Below, one piece after another: positions 25,598 through 35,389 of a stretch of 64,000 nucleotides of DNA. Under the pieces are notes generated by a model. That model saw only the letters and a list, made by a program, of their open reading frames with translations, was not told where the DNA came from and did not search any database. This stretch comes from Snodgrassella alvi. GTDB lineage: Bacteria > Pseudomonadota > Gammaproteobacteria > Burkholderiales > Neisseriaceae. The stretch covers positions 1 to 64,000 of the forward strand of contig NZ_MEIO01000001.1 of the NCBI RefSeq assembly GCF_002777745.1, written 5' to 3'. The stretch's first letter is position 1. Each line of letters starts with the position of its first letter. Made by a program: the position numbers and the translations under genes.

Positions 25598-28426
25598 TTA
25601 TTTGCGCAGCATTGGCTTAAGATACTTACCAGTATAGCTTTTTCGATTGGCTGCAACTTCTTCTGGGGTGCCTTCTGCAATAATGGTACCGCCACCATCA
25701 CCACCTTCCGGACCAAGGTCAACGATATAGTCAGCTGTTTTGATTACATCCAGATTATGTTCGATGATAACGATGCTGTTGCCTTTGCCTTTCAGACGCT
25801 GGATTACATCCAGTAACAAGGCAATATCAGCAAAGTGCAAGCCTGTGGTAGGTTCGTCCAATATGTACAGGGTGCGGCCAGTATCGCGTTTGGATAATTC
25901 CAGTGCCAGCTTGACACGCTGAGCCTCGCCACCCGACAAGGTGGTAGCGGACTGCCCCAGACGCACATAGCCTAGCCCAACGTCCAATAATGTTTGCAAT
26001 TTGCGTTTTACTGTTGGTACTGCATCAAAGAAGGAGCAGGCTTCTTCAACTGTCATTTCTAGAATTTCACTGATGTTTTTACCTTTGTATTGGATTTCTA
26101 GTGTTTCGCGGTTATAACGCTTGCCGTGACAAACTTCGCAAGGAACATAGATATCGGGCAGGAAATGCATTTCGACTTTAATTACGCCATCACCCTGACA
26201 GGCCTCACAGCGTCCGCCCTTCACGTTAAAGGAAAACCGCCCAACACTGTAACCACGCTCTCGCGATAGTGGCACGCCGGCAAACAGTTCGCGGATTGGG
26301 GTGAATAGTCCTGTATAGGTGGCTGGGTTGGAACGTGGGGTACGACCTATAGGCGATTGATCGACATTTATTACCTTGTCCAGCTGTTCCAGTCCCTGAA
26401 TATTGTCATATGGTGCAGGTTCTTCACTGGCACGGTTCAGCTCACGTGCTGTAATTTTCGCCAGTGTATCATTGATCAGAGTAGATTTACCGCTGCCAGA
26501 TACGCCGGTAATACAGGTAATCAATCCAAGCGGTAATGTCAAAGTAACGTTTTTGAGATTATTGCCTCTAGCTCCGCTTAATATCAATAAGCGTTTTTTA
26601 TCTACAGGACTACGCTGTGCCGGTATACTGATGGCTTTTTTACCACTGAGATATTGGCCGGTGATCGATTCTTGGCAGGCGGAAATCTGCTTTGGTGGCG
26701 CCGCTATGATTACATGTCCACCGTGTTCACCGGCACCGGGTCCCATATCGACAACAAAGTCAGCAGCTCGGATGGCATCTTCATCATGCTCAACCACGAT
26801 TACGCTGTTCCCTAAATCGCGCAGGTGCTTCAGGGTATCAAGTAGACGGTCGTTGTCGCGCTGGTGCAGGCCGATGGAAGGTTCATCCAACACGTACATT
26901 ACTCCGGTCAGGCCGGAACCAATCTGGCTGGCCAGACGGATACGTTGCGCTTCACCGCCAGACAATGTTTCTGCGCTGCGTGCCAAGCTGAGATAATTGA
27001 GGCCAACATTAATCAGGAAACCAAGACGTTCATTGATTTCTTTGAGAATTTTTTCGGCAATCTGTTTTTTGTTACCTTCCAGATTCAGGTTTTGGAAGAA
27101 GTCCAATGTAATTGTGAGTGGCCAGGCGTTTACATCTTGTAATGACTTGCCGCCTACATAAACGTAACGTGCTTCAGTACGCAGACGGGCTCCCCCACAT
27201 GCCGGGCAGGCTTGATGGCTTTGGTATTGAGCCAACTCTTCACGTACTGTGGCAGAATCGGTTTCCCTATAACGCCGTTCCAGATTGGGTAAAATGCCTT
27301 CAAATGGATGACTGCGGGTAAATTTAGTGCCGCGTTCTGACAAATAGGTAAATTCAATCTGTTCCTTGCCAGAACCATACAGAACTATGTTTTGGATTTT
27401 TTCTTTAAGCTGATTAAATGGTGTATCAACGTCAAAATTAAAATGATTGGCCAGTGATTGAATCATCTGAAAATAAAAAGTATTACGTTTATCCCAACCT
27501 TTGATTGCTCCTGCGGCCAGAGACAGATCCGGATGCATAACCACGCGCTCTGGGTCGAAATAATCCATGCTGCCCAATCCATCACAATTGGGGCAGGCTC
27601 CGACAGGGTTGTTGAAACTGAACAGTCGCGGTTCTAGTTCCTGTAGACTGTATGAGCATACCGGGCAGGCGAAACGGGCAGAAAACCAGTGTTCTTTTTC
27701 ACTGTCTATTTCTATAGCCAGTGCACGTTCATTACCAAGACGCAGTGCAGTTTCAAAACTTTCAGCCAGACGTTGCTTAATATCGCTGCGTACTTTTACC
27801 CGGTCGATGACTACATCGATATCATGCTTGATGTTTTTCTGTAGCTTAGGTACTTCTTCAACCGCATACACTTCTCCATCAATCCGTACGCGGGCAAAAC
27901 CCTGCACTTGTAAATCGGCAAAGTAGTCTATGAATTCACCTTTACGGCCGCGTACCGCTGGTGCCAGAATCATTACCCTCGTATCCTCTGGTAGCGCCAG
28001 AACATGGTCTACCATTTGTGAAACGGTTTGACTGGAAAGGGGTAAATTGTGTTCGGGGCAATATGGTGTACCTACCCGTGCATATAGTAAGCGCAGGTAA
28101 TCATGAATTTCAGTTACTGTGCCTACAGTGGAACGGGGATTGTGGCTGGTGGCTTTTTGTTCAATGGAAATAGCCGGGGACAGGCCTTCAATTAAATCCA
28201 CATCCGGCTTTTCCATCATTTGCAGAAACTGGCGAGCATAAGCCGAAAGGCTTTCAACATAACGCCGTTGGCCTTCTGCATATAAGGTGTCAAAAGCCAG
28301 AGAAGATTTACCACTGCCTGACAAGCCGGTAATGACTACCAGCTGATGGCGAGGTATGTCCAGATCTATGTTTTTAAGATTATGTGTACGTGCACCGCGA
28401 ATATGAATTGTGTCGTTATCTGACAT
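25598..28426 (-). CDS. uvrA: excinuclease ABC subunit A
   Basis: The 942-residue product matches E. coli UvrA (940). UvrA finds bulky DNA lesions and loads UvrB. It has two ABC ATPase modules: [14 protein letters not shown] and [15 protein letters not shown], with [12 protein letters not shown] and [12 protein letters not shown]. Three zinc sites are visible: [17 protein letters not shown] with [17 protein letters not shown], and CEACQGDG with [10 protein letters not shown]. No gaps or frameshifts are seen. It stands alone. Confidence 0.97.
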   Translation of the reverse strand: MSDNDTIHIRGARTHNLKNIDLDIPRHQLVVITGLSGSGKSSLAFDTLYAEGQRRYVESLSAYARQFLQMMEKPDVDLIEGLSPAISIEQKATSHNPRSTVGTVTEIHDYLRLLYARVGTPYCPEHNLPLSSQTVSQMVDHVLALPEDTRVMILAPAVRGRKGEFIDYFADLQVQGFARVRIDGEVYAVEEVPKLQKNIKHDIDVVIDRVKVRSDIKQRLAESFETALRLGNERALAIEIDSEKEHWFSARFACPVCSYSLQELEPRLFSFNNPVGACPNCDGLGSMDYFDPERVVMHPDLSLAAGAIKGWDKRNTFYFQMIQSLANHFNFDVDTPFNQLKEKIQNIVLYGSGKEQIEFTYLSERGTKFTRSHPFEGILPNLERRYRETDSATVREELAQYQSHQACPACGGARLRTEARYVYVGGKSLQDVNAWPLTITLDFFQNLNLEGNKKQIAEKILKEINERLGFLINVGLNYLSLARSAETLSGGEAQRIRLASQIGSGLTGVMYVLDEPSIGLHQRDNDRLLDTLKHLRDLGNSVIVVEHDEDAIRAADFVVDMGPGAGEHGGHVIIAAPPKQISACQESITGQYLSGKKAISIPAQRSPVDKKRLLILSGARGNNLKNVTLTLPLGLITCITGVSGSGKSTLINDTLAKITARELNRASEEPAPYDNIQGLEQLDKVINVDQSPIGRTPRSNPATYTGLFTPIRELFAGVPLSRERGYSVGRFSFNVKGGRCEACQGDGVIKVEMHFLPDIYVPCEVCHGKRYNRETLEIQYKGKNISEILEMTVEEACSFFDAVPTVKRKLQTLLDVGLGYVRLGQSATTLSGGEAQRVKLALELSKRDTGRTLYILDEPTTGLHFADIALLLDVIQRLKGKGNSIVIIEHNLDVIKTADYIVDLGPEGGDGGGTIIAEGTPEEVAANRKSYTGKYLKPMLRK

Positions 28427-28545
28427 AATGCCTTGCCCGAGCTAATGAAATGGGATAATGGCTTTAATCAAATTGCTGTTTTTTTAAAACCATTCGATAT
28501 TATACCCATTTCAAAACTTTAATTTAAAGCTGTCAGGTAAAGGTT

Positions 28546-29874
28546 TTAATGTTTGCGTAAAATAAACCTCTTAAAATCAATGCGTAATTCTTGACTGCGC
28601 CATAAATAAAATAAAATCGGTATATTTCCCAAAGCGACAATCAGATAGAGGGCATTAATACTGTTAAACATCCAGATAAGTACTGCGCTCAATATCGCCG
28701 CACAGACCATAAACAGACCATTAATAATGTTATTGGCGGCAATTGCATGAGCACGGAATTCATTGCTGCTGGTCGTCTGCAACCATGTATATAGTGGCAG
28801 AGAGAAGAAACCGCCACAAAAGCCGATACCAATAATGCATAGCATTATTACCAGACTGTAAGGGCGGTTCAGAAATGTACCGATGCCCTCAATGGGCAGA
28901 TTATGCAGTGACTGTGTAAACCATACCAGCAGCAAGCCAAAAATACTCATACCAAGTGTGCCAAATATAACTAAACCCAGATGTAACTGGTGACGGCTCA
29001 GGCGCGCACAGGCAATTGATCCACTGCCAATACCTAATGAAAACAAGGTTAGCATCAGATTAAAAACTGCATCATTGCCACCCAGATTCAGACGAGTAAA
29101 GGTGGGAAGCTGAGTAATGTATACCGAACCAATCAGCCAGAACCAAGAAATACCGACTATGGCTAACCAGATGTCTTTTTGTTGATAGGTTTGTTTGAGT
29201 AGTTGTCTGGTACTGCGCAGAATGTTTGCATCAACATACTGTTGTGGAATCTGTGCCGGTACGCGTGGCATAAACATGCTAATCAGTTGCCCCAATATAG
29301 ACACAAGTAACAGAATACCAAACAGCCATATGGTATCTGTGCCTGCCAGAATGGTACCGAAAATCTGCCCAAGCAGTATCGATAAAAAGGTGCCACTTTC
29401 AATCAGGCTGTTACCATTCAATAATTCATATTGTGGCAGATACTCAGGCAAAATAGCATATTTCAAAGGGCCAAATAGGGTGGAGTGTGTCCCCATCAGA
29501 AACAGGCATAGCATTAATATCGTTACTGAGTGCAGCCAGAAGCCAAAGCCAGCTACCAGCATAATGCAGATTTCTGCGGTTTTGATCCAGCGTGCCAGTA
29601 TGGCTTTATCCAGTTTGTTAGATAATTCTCCGGACAAGGCAGAAAACAGAAAATAGGGCAGGATATACAGTAAGGCTCCGGCATTCAGCATTTGGCTGGC
29701 TGGTAACCAAGAATTAGCACCTAAACCATAAAAGCTAATGAGCACGAATAATGCGGTTTTAAAAAGATTATCGTTAAATGCACCAAAAAACTGAGTACCA
29801 AATAGTGGCAGAAACCGTCTGGTACGAGCAAAAGCAAACTGGTTGCCAGATGGCAGCATATCAGGAGTAGACAT
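28546..29874 (-). CDS. MFS transporter, LplT-like (lysophospholipid transporter family)
   Basis: The 442-residue product has about twelve hydrophobic segments. The N-terminal FLPLFGTQFFGAFNDNLFKT and GTHSTLFGPLKYAILPEYL are the signature of the LplT branch of the MFS. In E. coli, LplT flips lysophospholipid inward for reacylation by Aas; in some bacteria the MFS part is fused to Aas domains. Here the acyltransferase part is absent, so this is a stand-alone transporter. Substrate is inferred from family only. Confidence 0.85.
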   Translation of the reverse strand: MSTPDMLPSGNQFAFARTRRFLPLFGTQFFGAFNDNLFKTALFVLISFYGLGANSWLPASQMLNAGALLYILPYFLFSALSGELSNKLDKAILARWIKTAEICIMLVAGFGFWLHSVTILMLCLFLMGTHSTLFGPLKYAILPEYLPQYELLNGNSLIESGTFLSILLGQIFGTILAGTDTIWLFGILLLVSILGQLISMFMPRVPAQIPQQYVDANILRSTRQLLKQTYQQKDIWLAIVGISWFWLIGSVYITQLPTFTRLNLGGNDAVFNLMLTLFSLGIGSGSIACARLSRHQLHLGLVIFGTLGMSIFGLLLVWFTQSLHNLPIEGIGTFLNRPYSLVIMLCIIGIGFCGGFFSLPLYTWLQTTSSNEFRAHAIAANNIINGLFMVCAAILSAVLIWMFNSINALYLIVALGNIPILFYLWRSQELRIDFKRFILRKH

Positions 29875-29903
29875 AAATGACTTTGCAAAAGGGTACTGGT
29901 TGG

Positions 29904-30230
29904 TTACAGGGTACCTGTGAGGTCGTTAAGCAGAAAATGCTGACCACACAGATTAAGATGCTGTTGCTGTAAACGACCGATAATATTGTTTTCAGCATTA
30001 CATAATTGCACATAATCGGATTGTCTGTACCAGCTTAGGCTGCCATATTGAGATAACTGCTTCAATATTTGCCATTGTACCGGGCAGGCCTGCTGGTCTG
30101 TTTCATCCGCTTGTGCCTTGATTGCATAATAACCGGTAGCGCCATTGGTATAAGTGGAATCCTCTTCGTCCATCAATACCAGAAAACCAAGATGATGATT
30201 GTCTAGGCTATTAATACTAAAGTAAAACAT
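29904..30230 (-). CDS. hypothetical protein
   Basis: The 108-residue cytosolic protein has no signal peptide or membrane segment. It begins MFYFSINSLDNHHLGFLVL and has three Cys residues (DQQACPVQW, YVQLCNAE, LNLCGQHF). I do not recognise a family. It lies 29 nt upstream of the LplT-like gene on the same strand and may be co-transcribed. The codon use looks like that of its neighbours. Confidence 0.65.
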   Translation of the reverse strand: MFYFSINSLDNHHLGFLVLMDEEDSTYTNGATGYYAIKAQADETDQQACPVQWQILKQLSQYGSLSWYRQSDYVQLCNAENNIIGRLQQQHLNLCGQHFLLNDLTGTL

Positions 30231-30974
30231 AATTAAGAATTTCTTTGAGGTCTGAAAAGGATTTAATGAGATTCTTTATCCTGCTGTTAGGATTCTAGCA
30301 GTTTATAAAAAAATGTGTATGCTAATATGCATCGTTTTGTGCACAGAATATTCATTAGTATTAATTGTGCAGAGTTTGTAGCAGCAATGGATAAATATAT
30401 TTTATCTTTTAGTTTTGTGCCTATGTGATGTTGCTAATTTGTTGTTACTAAATGGTTTATGTTTTGATTGAGCTGGTGTTTTTAGTACAGTTGTAAGGTT
30501 TGATGCTGGCTGTTGTTATAATGCTAATTTCAATCAGGCGCTATTTTAGACATCATTAGGTAGTTCCTACAGTGAAAGCAGTAACAATTGCTGATATAAG
30601 CTTTTTATTATTGTGCTTGTAGGTTTTATTTTTTCGTCAAAAACTGCTGGTGTCTTTGCTTGGTATTCTGGCTTTTACTGGTCGTAGGTAAACTGGAAAC
30701 TATGAGTGGCAATATTATCTGCTCGCAAAAAATATTGTGCGAAAGGCGTTAAAATATAGCTAGATGGTCAACTGGTAGACTGTTTAGCATTGTTACTTGT
30801 GCTGGCTGAGTGTCGGGATATGTATTATTAAATTCAGAATATAGGTGCAATAATTTATCTGGGTATCAGCTATATCTTGTAGCATCTAGTACTGGAGTAA
30901 ATGAGTGGAATTTATTTCAGCTAGTGTGAGTGTTCTTTCGGCAATATAAGATCTATTGCGGATCTATTACTTGT
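30231..30974. other. long intergenic region with a possible sRNA promoter
   Basis: About 745 nt without a credible gene on either strand. A good extended -10 (TG-T-TATAAT) is at 30514-30522 on the plus strand. No open frame follows before the hairpin terminator at 30975-31009. The upstream side should hold the promoter of the hypothetical gene ending at 30230. Confidence 0.5.
30514..30522 (+). promoter_or_regulatory. extended -10 promoter element with no gene downstream
   Basis: TGTTATAAT is a perfect extended -10. TTGTAA lies 20 nt upstream, a poor -35 spacing, but extended -10 promoters can do without. It could start a non-coding RNA ending at 31009. Confidence 0.4.
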
Positions 30975-31009
30975 AAAAAAGGTTAGTGTATTGAGCACTA
31001 ACCTTTTTT
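30975..31009. terminator. Rho-independent terminator of mltD (works in both directions)
   Basis: Arms AAAAAAGGTTAGTG and CACTAACCTTTTTT form a perfect 14-bp stem with a 7-nt loop, 28 nt past the mltD stop. Confidence 0.9.
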
Positions 31010-31036
31010 GTACTAATGCTTTGAGAAAGTATTATA

Positions 31037-32974
31037 TTACATATTAGTGAGTTTGATTTTCTGTCCAGGGCGCAATACTTGTTTGCCATGCACCTTTTTC
31101 AGTTTACTCACGGGAATATTCAGACGCTGAGCTATGCTGCTAAGTGTATCGCCTTTTTTAACTGTATACGACACTGGAACAATATTGGCTTTAGAGTTGC
31201 TTCTCTTATGTGCAGAAGCCAGCACACGTTTGCCGTTACCATTGGTGTTGATTTTCAGTACTTGTCCTACTTGCAGGTTGTGACCGCGCAGATTATTTGC
31301 AGTTACCAGATCGGCAACATTTATGTTATAGCGCTGGGCAATGGAAAATAAAGTATCACCTTTATTCACTTTATGTGAGCTATTACTGCGACGGTCTGCA
31401 ACATTAATTATATTTCGTGCAGTACGTTCAGGACGGTTTTCTGCTTTACGAGAAACTTGTGCTTCTTCACGTTCAGCCAGTGCCAGTGTTTTTTGCACTG
31501 AAGCGGCAGCAAGAGCTTGTAGTTGTGCATTTTGCGCCATTTGCATCAGTGCATCGTTATTTTCTGCTACTACAGATACAGGTGAATTAACCGTTGCTGG
31601 TGTGTTTGTAGCAACCACAGTTTGTACTGTTGTATTTGCTGGTAATGGCTGTTCGGTATTAAGTGTAGTAGTAATAACTGCCGTTGTACGGGCAATAGTT
31701 GGTGCTTCCAGATTGTTGTTGGCTACATTTTCTGACTGGGCTACAGTTACAGTAGGATGAGTTATAAATGTACCCGGAGGCAGCACAGGCTGTGCCATGG
31801 CTATATTCAGCAATGGATCGGTATCGCTGTTGCTGAAAGAATCTAGGATTTGGGTATTCAAGCTGTTTTTACTAATCAGCAGACTACGTCCGGCTGGTAC
31901 GGTATTGCTGCTTAAATTATTCAGCCGTTTTATTTCTGCACTGCTCATGCCAGTCTGGGCAGCTAATTCTGTTACACTTGTAGGTGTAAAAGCTTTAAAT
32001 ATATTCCAAGACAGTAGGTTGTTTTTATCTGCGTTGCGGTAATTATGTTCAAATGTATTCACTGCGGTAATCGGCAGCAACATTTTGCGATTTTGTTTCG
32101 GAATAAATACTGGACTCTTGAAGCTTGGATTAAGTGTTAAAAATTCTGAGGTAGATATATTAGCCAAACGGGCAGCCGCATCAATGTCAATCGGCTGGTC
32201 AATACTGATGGCTTCAAAATAGGGGCGATTTGGTACAGACGCCAGATTGATGCCAAATGCTTTTGGGTTTTCAATAATATTGCGCACTGCCAGCAGTTTT
32301 GGCACATAATTGCGGGTTTCGTTGGGCATGCGCAGATTTTCATAAGTTGGCTCAATACCGGCCAGTTGGGCGCGTTTAATGGCCTTACCCACATTGCCCT
32401 CACCCCAGTTGTAGGCAGCCATCGCCAGTGACCAGTCACCAAACAGACTATACAGATATTGCAGATAGGTTAAAGCAGCGTCAGTAGCGGCATATACGTC
32501 ATGACGCCCATCATAAAGATTGGTTTGTTCCAGTCCATACTGGCGTCCACTCTTAGGCATGAATTGCCATAATCCTGATGCACCCACGCGAGACTGTGCC
32601 TTGCTGACAAAAGCACTTTCAATAAACGGCAATAAAGCTACTTCAGCCGGCATCTGGCGTTTTTCTGCCTCATTCACAATGTGATATAAATATGGCTGGC
32701 TGCGCCGTATGGTTCGATTGAAATAATCGCCATGGCTTGAATAATATTGCTCGTGTTTGCGAACGATTTCAGGATTGACTTCGGTCATACGAAAATCCTT
32801 ACGCATACGCACCCAGATATCATGAGTAGAATACGCTTTTCCCTTCAGGGTGGCTGTATTCAGGTTCATGATTGATAATCCGATGCCATTACTGGTGTAA
32901 GATTGGGCAAATGAGATAGAGGGTGCAAGTACTAGGCTGGTGAGCGCGAGTACCATATGCTTCAATTGAGCCAT
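31037..32974 (-). CDS. mltD: membrane-bound lytic murein transglycosylase D with LysM repeats
   Basis: The 645-residue exported protein has a signal peptide (LVLALTSLVLAPSISFAQ region). The SLT transglycosylase domain spans about 95-250, with catalytic Glu119 in LPFIESAF and GASGLWQFMPKSGRQYGL, then MAAYNWGEGNVGKAI. A degenerate LysM lies near 330-375. Two clear C-terminal LysMs follow: VNKGDTLFSIAQRYNI and VKKGDTLSSIAQRLNI. The enzyme cuts the glycan strand, forming anhydro-muramyl ends. It is about 190 residues longer than E. coli MltD because of an Ala/Thr/Val/Gln-rich linker at about 390-540. The signal lacks an obvious lipobox, unlike E. coli MltD. Confidence 0.93.
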   Translation of the reverse strand: MAQLKHMVLALTSLVLAPSISFAQSYTSNGIGLSIMNLNTATLKGKAYSTHDIWVRMRKDFRMTEVNPEIVRKHEQYYSSHGDYFNRTIRRSQPYLYHIVNEAEKRQMPAEVALLPFIESAFVSKAQSRVGASGLWQFMPKSGRQYGLEQTNLYDGRHDVYAATDAALTYLQYLYSLFGDWSLAMAAYNWGEGNVGKAIKRAQLAGIEPTYENLRMPNETRNYVPKLLAVRNIIENPKAFGINLASVPNRPYFEAISIDQPIDIDAAARLANISTSEFLTLNPSFKSPVFIPKQNRKMLLPITAVNTFEHNYRNADKNNLLSWNIFKAFTPTSVTELAAQTGMSSAEIKRLNNLSSNTVPAGRSLLISKNSLNTQILDSFSNSDTDPLLNIAMAQPVLPPGTFITHPTVTVAQSENVANNNLEAPTIARTTAVITTTLNTEQPLPANTTVQTVVATNTPATVNSPVSVVAENNDALMQMAQNAQLQALAAASVQKTLALAEREEAQVSRKAENRPERTARNIINVADRRSNSSHKVNKGDTLFSIAQRYNINVADLVTANNLRGHNLQVGQVLKINTNGNGKRVLASAHKRSNSKANIVPVSYTVKKGDTLSSIAQRLNIPVSKLKKVHGKQVLRPGQKIKLTNM

Positions 32975-33133
32975 TCGTATAACCGTAAAATTTATGCAAA
33001 ATCCTATTAATATTAAAGAGGAAATTCTTAACGGTCAAGGATAAATCCCTATTTTTACAGTAATGATGTAAATGCAATAGAATCTTTTAAATGATTATGA
33101 TAGTAATTTAATATATACACAATGGTGCTGTGA

Positions 33134-33847
33134 ATGAGTTATCTGCGATTGGAAAACTGGTTGGCAGAGCATGCTTTTGGTTTGTATCTAAGCCAGCTTG
33201 AACATCAGTTTATACGACATAAATTATCAGCGTTGCGTTTTGGTACTATTATGCAATGTGGATTTTCACAATGGCAGTTCCAGAATGTATTTGCTGCTGA
33301 GTCGCAATACCTTGTACAAAGCGAACAGGCGGATGAAAATGTAGTCGTTGTTGCTGATAGCATGGCTTTGCCCTGGGCACCACAGAGTATAGATACAGTT
33401 ATCTGGCCGCACGGTCTGGATAGAATATCCAGTCATGATACTGCTATGGCAGAAATGGCTCGTGTATTGGTGCCAGGAGGGCATATTATACTAACTGGGC
33501 TGAATGTCCACGGGTATTGGCGCCTGTTTTATCAGTGCAGCATACACAGCCAACCAGCTTTAACTCTTTTCTCTGCAAGTACTGTGGTGAACCGGATGCA
33601 GAGCTATGGTCTGTATCTGGAAGAAGGTCAGTTTATGGGTTATGGCATTCCTGCTTGTTTCGGGAAAAATTATAAGACTATTGAGTACGTGGGTAATCGC
33701 TGGTGGCCACATCTGGCCGCGGTTTATGGTCTGGTACTGGTTAAGCGAACTGTTCCGCTCACTTTAACGCCACAGAAGGCAAATCTGGTGCTAAATCCGA
33801 TATCCAATATGGCTTTTAAAGGCTTGGAGTGTGACCAGGGTGATTAG
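33134..33847 (+). CDS. class I SAM-dependent methyltransferase (YafS-like)
   Basis: The 237-residue product has a degenerate Methyltransf_11 fold. MALPWAPQSIDTVIWPHGLD is the acidic strand-4 region and EMARVLVPGGHIILTGLN the strand-5 signature. It is divergent from mltD, as yafS is near mltD in E. coli, which supports a YafS-like call. The substrate is unknown. The N-terminal Gly-rich SAM loop (RFGTIMQCGFSQWQF) is weak, so activity is uncertain. Confidence 0.8.
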   Translation: MSYLRLENWLAEHAFGLYLSQLEHQFIRHKLSALRFGTIMQCGFSQWQFQNVFAAESQYLVQSEQADENVVVVADSMALPWAPQSIDTVIWPHGLDRISSHDTAMAEMARVLVPGGHIILTGLNVHGYWRLFYQCSIHSQPALTLFSASTVVNRMQSYGLYLEEGQFMGYGIPACFGKNYKTIEYVGNRWWPHLAAVYGLVLVKRTVPLTLTPQKANLVLNPISNMAFKGLECDQGD

Positions 33848-33866
33848 AGCCTTGGTATAACAGAAT

Positions 33867-33893
33867 TAAAAAGACCTGAGTTAACTCAGGTCT
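33867..33893 (-). terminator. terminator of the spuABC-like operon
   Basis: The perfect palindrome AGACCTGAGTTAACTCAGGTCT is followed on the minus strand by TTTTTAATT, 21 nt past the aminotransferase stop. Confidence 0.75.
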
Positions 33894-33913
33894 GTTGCTT
33901 GACTAGACCGATT

Positions 33914-35302
33914 TCAAGAAGTCTGATCAGTAGGGTTGTTCAACTTTTTATCCATAAGCTCTTCAAATTCACGCATACAGTTGGCAGCAATGGCCAGCAT
34001 AGTATCGATTTCCTTTTTTGAGATAATCAGTGGAGGAGCCGCTACTATGTGGTCGCCACAGGCGCGGAAAATCAGATTATTTTTAAAAAAGATATCCCGG
34101 CAAATCAAACCTGTGCTGCCAAAATCCTTAAAAAATTCCCGGGTTTCGCGATTTTTTACCAGAGTGAAACCACACATTAGTCCTTCAGCACGGATGTCTG
34201 CAACGTATTTAAACTGACTGAATGTTTCATGCCAGCGTTTACGCAAATATGGTCCAATTTTGGTGCGTACCTTTTCAGTAATGTTCTTATTATCGATGAT
34301 GTTGAGGTTTTCACATGCGACTGCTGCTGCAACCGGATGGCCGCTGTAAGTAAAGCCATGATTGAATTCTCCTCCCGCCAGCAAGCCTTCGGCAACTCTG
34401 TCATTTACCAGCACAGCACCAATGGGTAAATATCCAGAAGACAACCCCTTAGCTGTAGTCAAAATATCAGGGGTAAATCCGAGTGTTTCGAAACCAAACC
34501 ATTTTCCGGTACGGCCGTAGCCGCAAATTACCTCATCAGATACCAGCAAAATGTTATATTTTTTGCAGATAGCTTCAATTCGTGGCCAGTAGTTTGCTGG
34601 TGGAATAATTACGCCTCCAGCCCCCTGAATTGGTTCTCCGACAAAAGCGGCAATCTTATCAGCACCCAGCGACAGGATTTTTTCTTCAAGCCAGTTAGCG
34701 GCTCGGATGCCGAATTCTTCTTCACTTTCATTGTCGTTGGCTAAACCGTAATACCAAGGCTGTTCGATATGGACGATATTGGCAATAGGTAAATCACCTT
34801 GTTCATGCATGCTTTTCATGCCGCCTAAGCTGGCACCGCCAATGGTTGAACCGTGGTAGCCATTCCAGCGACCGATAATGATTTTTTTGGTTGGCTGTCC
34901 TACTGATGTCCAGTAGTGACGCACCATGCGTATCATTGTATCAATTGATTCTGAACCAGAATTGGTATAGAACACATGATTAAATCCGGCCGGAGTTATT
35001 TCCACTAATTTTTCGGATAATTTAATCACAGCCGGATGGGTGGTTTTGAAAAAAGTGTTATAAAACGGCAAAACTTCCATTTGTTTCTCAGCAATTTTAG
35101 CCAGTTTCTTTTGTCCGTAACCAATGTTTACACACCATAATCCGGCCATGCCATCGATGATTTCATTACCGTCACTGTCATAGACATAAATGCCTTTGGC
35201 TTTAACCATCATACGTACGCCATGTTTTTTAAGCTGTCCATTATCTGAAAATGGATGCAGATGATGTTTTACAGCATGTTTGGTATCGGTTTTTTTAGTC
35301 AT
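33914..35302 (-). CDS. spuC: class III aminotransferase, putrescine-pyruvate type (SpuC-like)
   Basis: The 462-residue PLP enzyme has the family marks GLWCVNIGYGQKKLAK, YTNSGSESIDTMIRM, GGYH-type NGYHGSTIGGASLGGM, VSDEVICGYGRTGKWFG and the lysine in TTAKGLSSGYLPIGAVLV. It is of the omega-aminotransferase class that moves the amino group of putrescine to pyruvate. The start at 35302 has an AAAGGAG ribosome binding site; an upstream in-frame start (35380) has no such site and overlaps the hairpin. Third gene of a spuA-spuB-spuC order seen in Pseudomonas. Substrate is inferred from that context. Confidence 0.85.
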   Translation of the reverse strand: MTKKTDTKHAVKHHLHPFSDNGQLKKHGVRMMVKAKGIYVYDSDGNEIIDGMAGLWCVNIGYGQKKLAKIAEKQMEVLPFYNTFFKTTHPAVIKLSEKLVEITPAGFNHVFYTNSGSESIDTMIRMVRHYWTSVGQPTKKIIIGRWNGYHGSTIGGASLGGMKSMHEQGDLPIANIVHIEQPWYYGLANDNESEEEFGIRAANWLEEKILSLGADKIAAFVGEPIQGAGGVIIPPANYWPRIEAICKKYNILLVSDEVICGYGRTGKWFGFETLGFTPDILTTAKGLSSGYLPIGAVLVNDRVAEGLLAGGEFNHGFTYSGHPVAAAVACENLNIIDNKNITEKVRTKIGPYLRKRWHETFSQFKYVADIRAEGLMCGFTLVKNRETREFFKDFGSTGLICRDIFFKNNLIFRACGDHIVAAPPLIISKKEIDTMLAIAANCMREFEELMDKKLNNPTDQTS

Positions 35303-35358
35303 GTAAAATACTCCTTTGTTATAAATGGTACAGGTTTTAGCTGAGCTGACTGTAAACA

Positions 35359-35377
35359 GCCGGCCGACAAAGCCGGC
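35359..35377 (-). repeat. intercistronic GC-rich hairpin
   Basis: Two GCCGGC arms, 7 nt apart, lie in the 87-nt gap between the glutamine-synthetase-like and aminotransferase genes. It is unusually GC-rich for this DNA and may stabilise or divide the transcript. Confidence 0.55.
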
Positions 35378-35389
35378 CATGGGCGTGTT

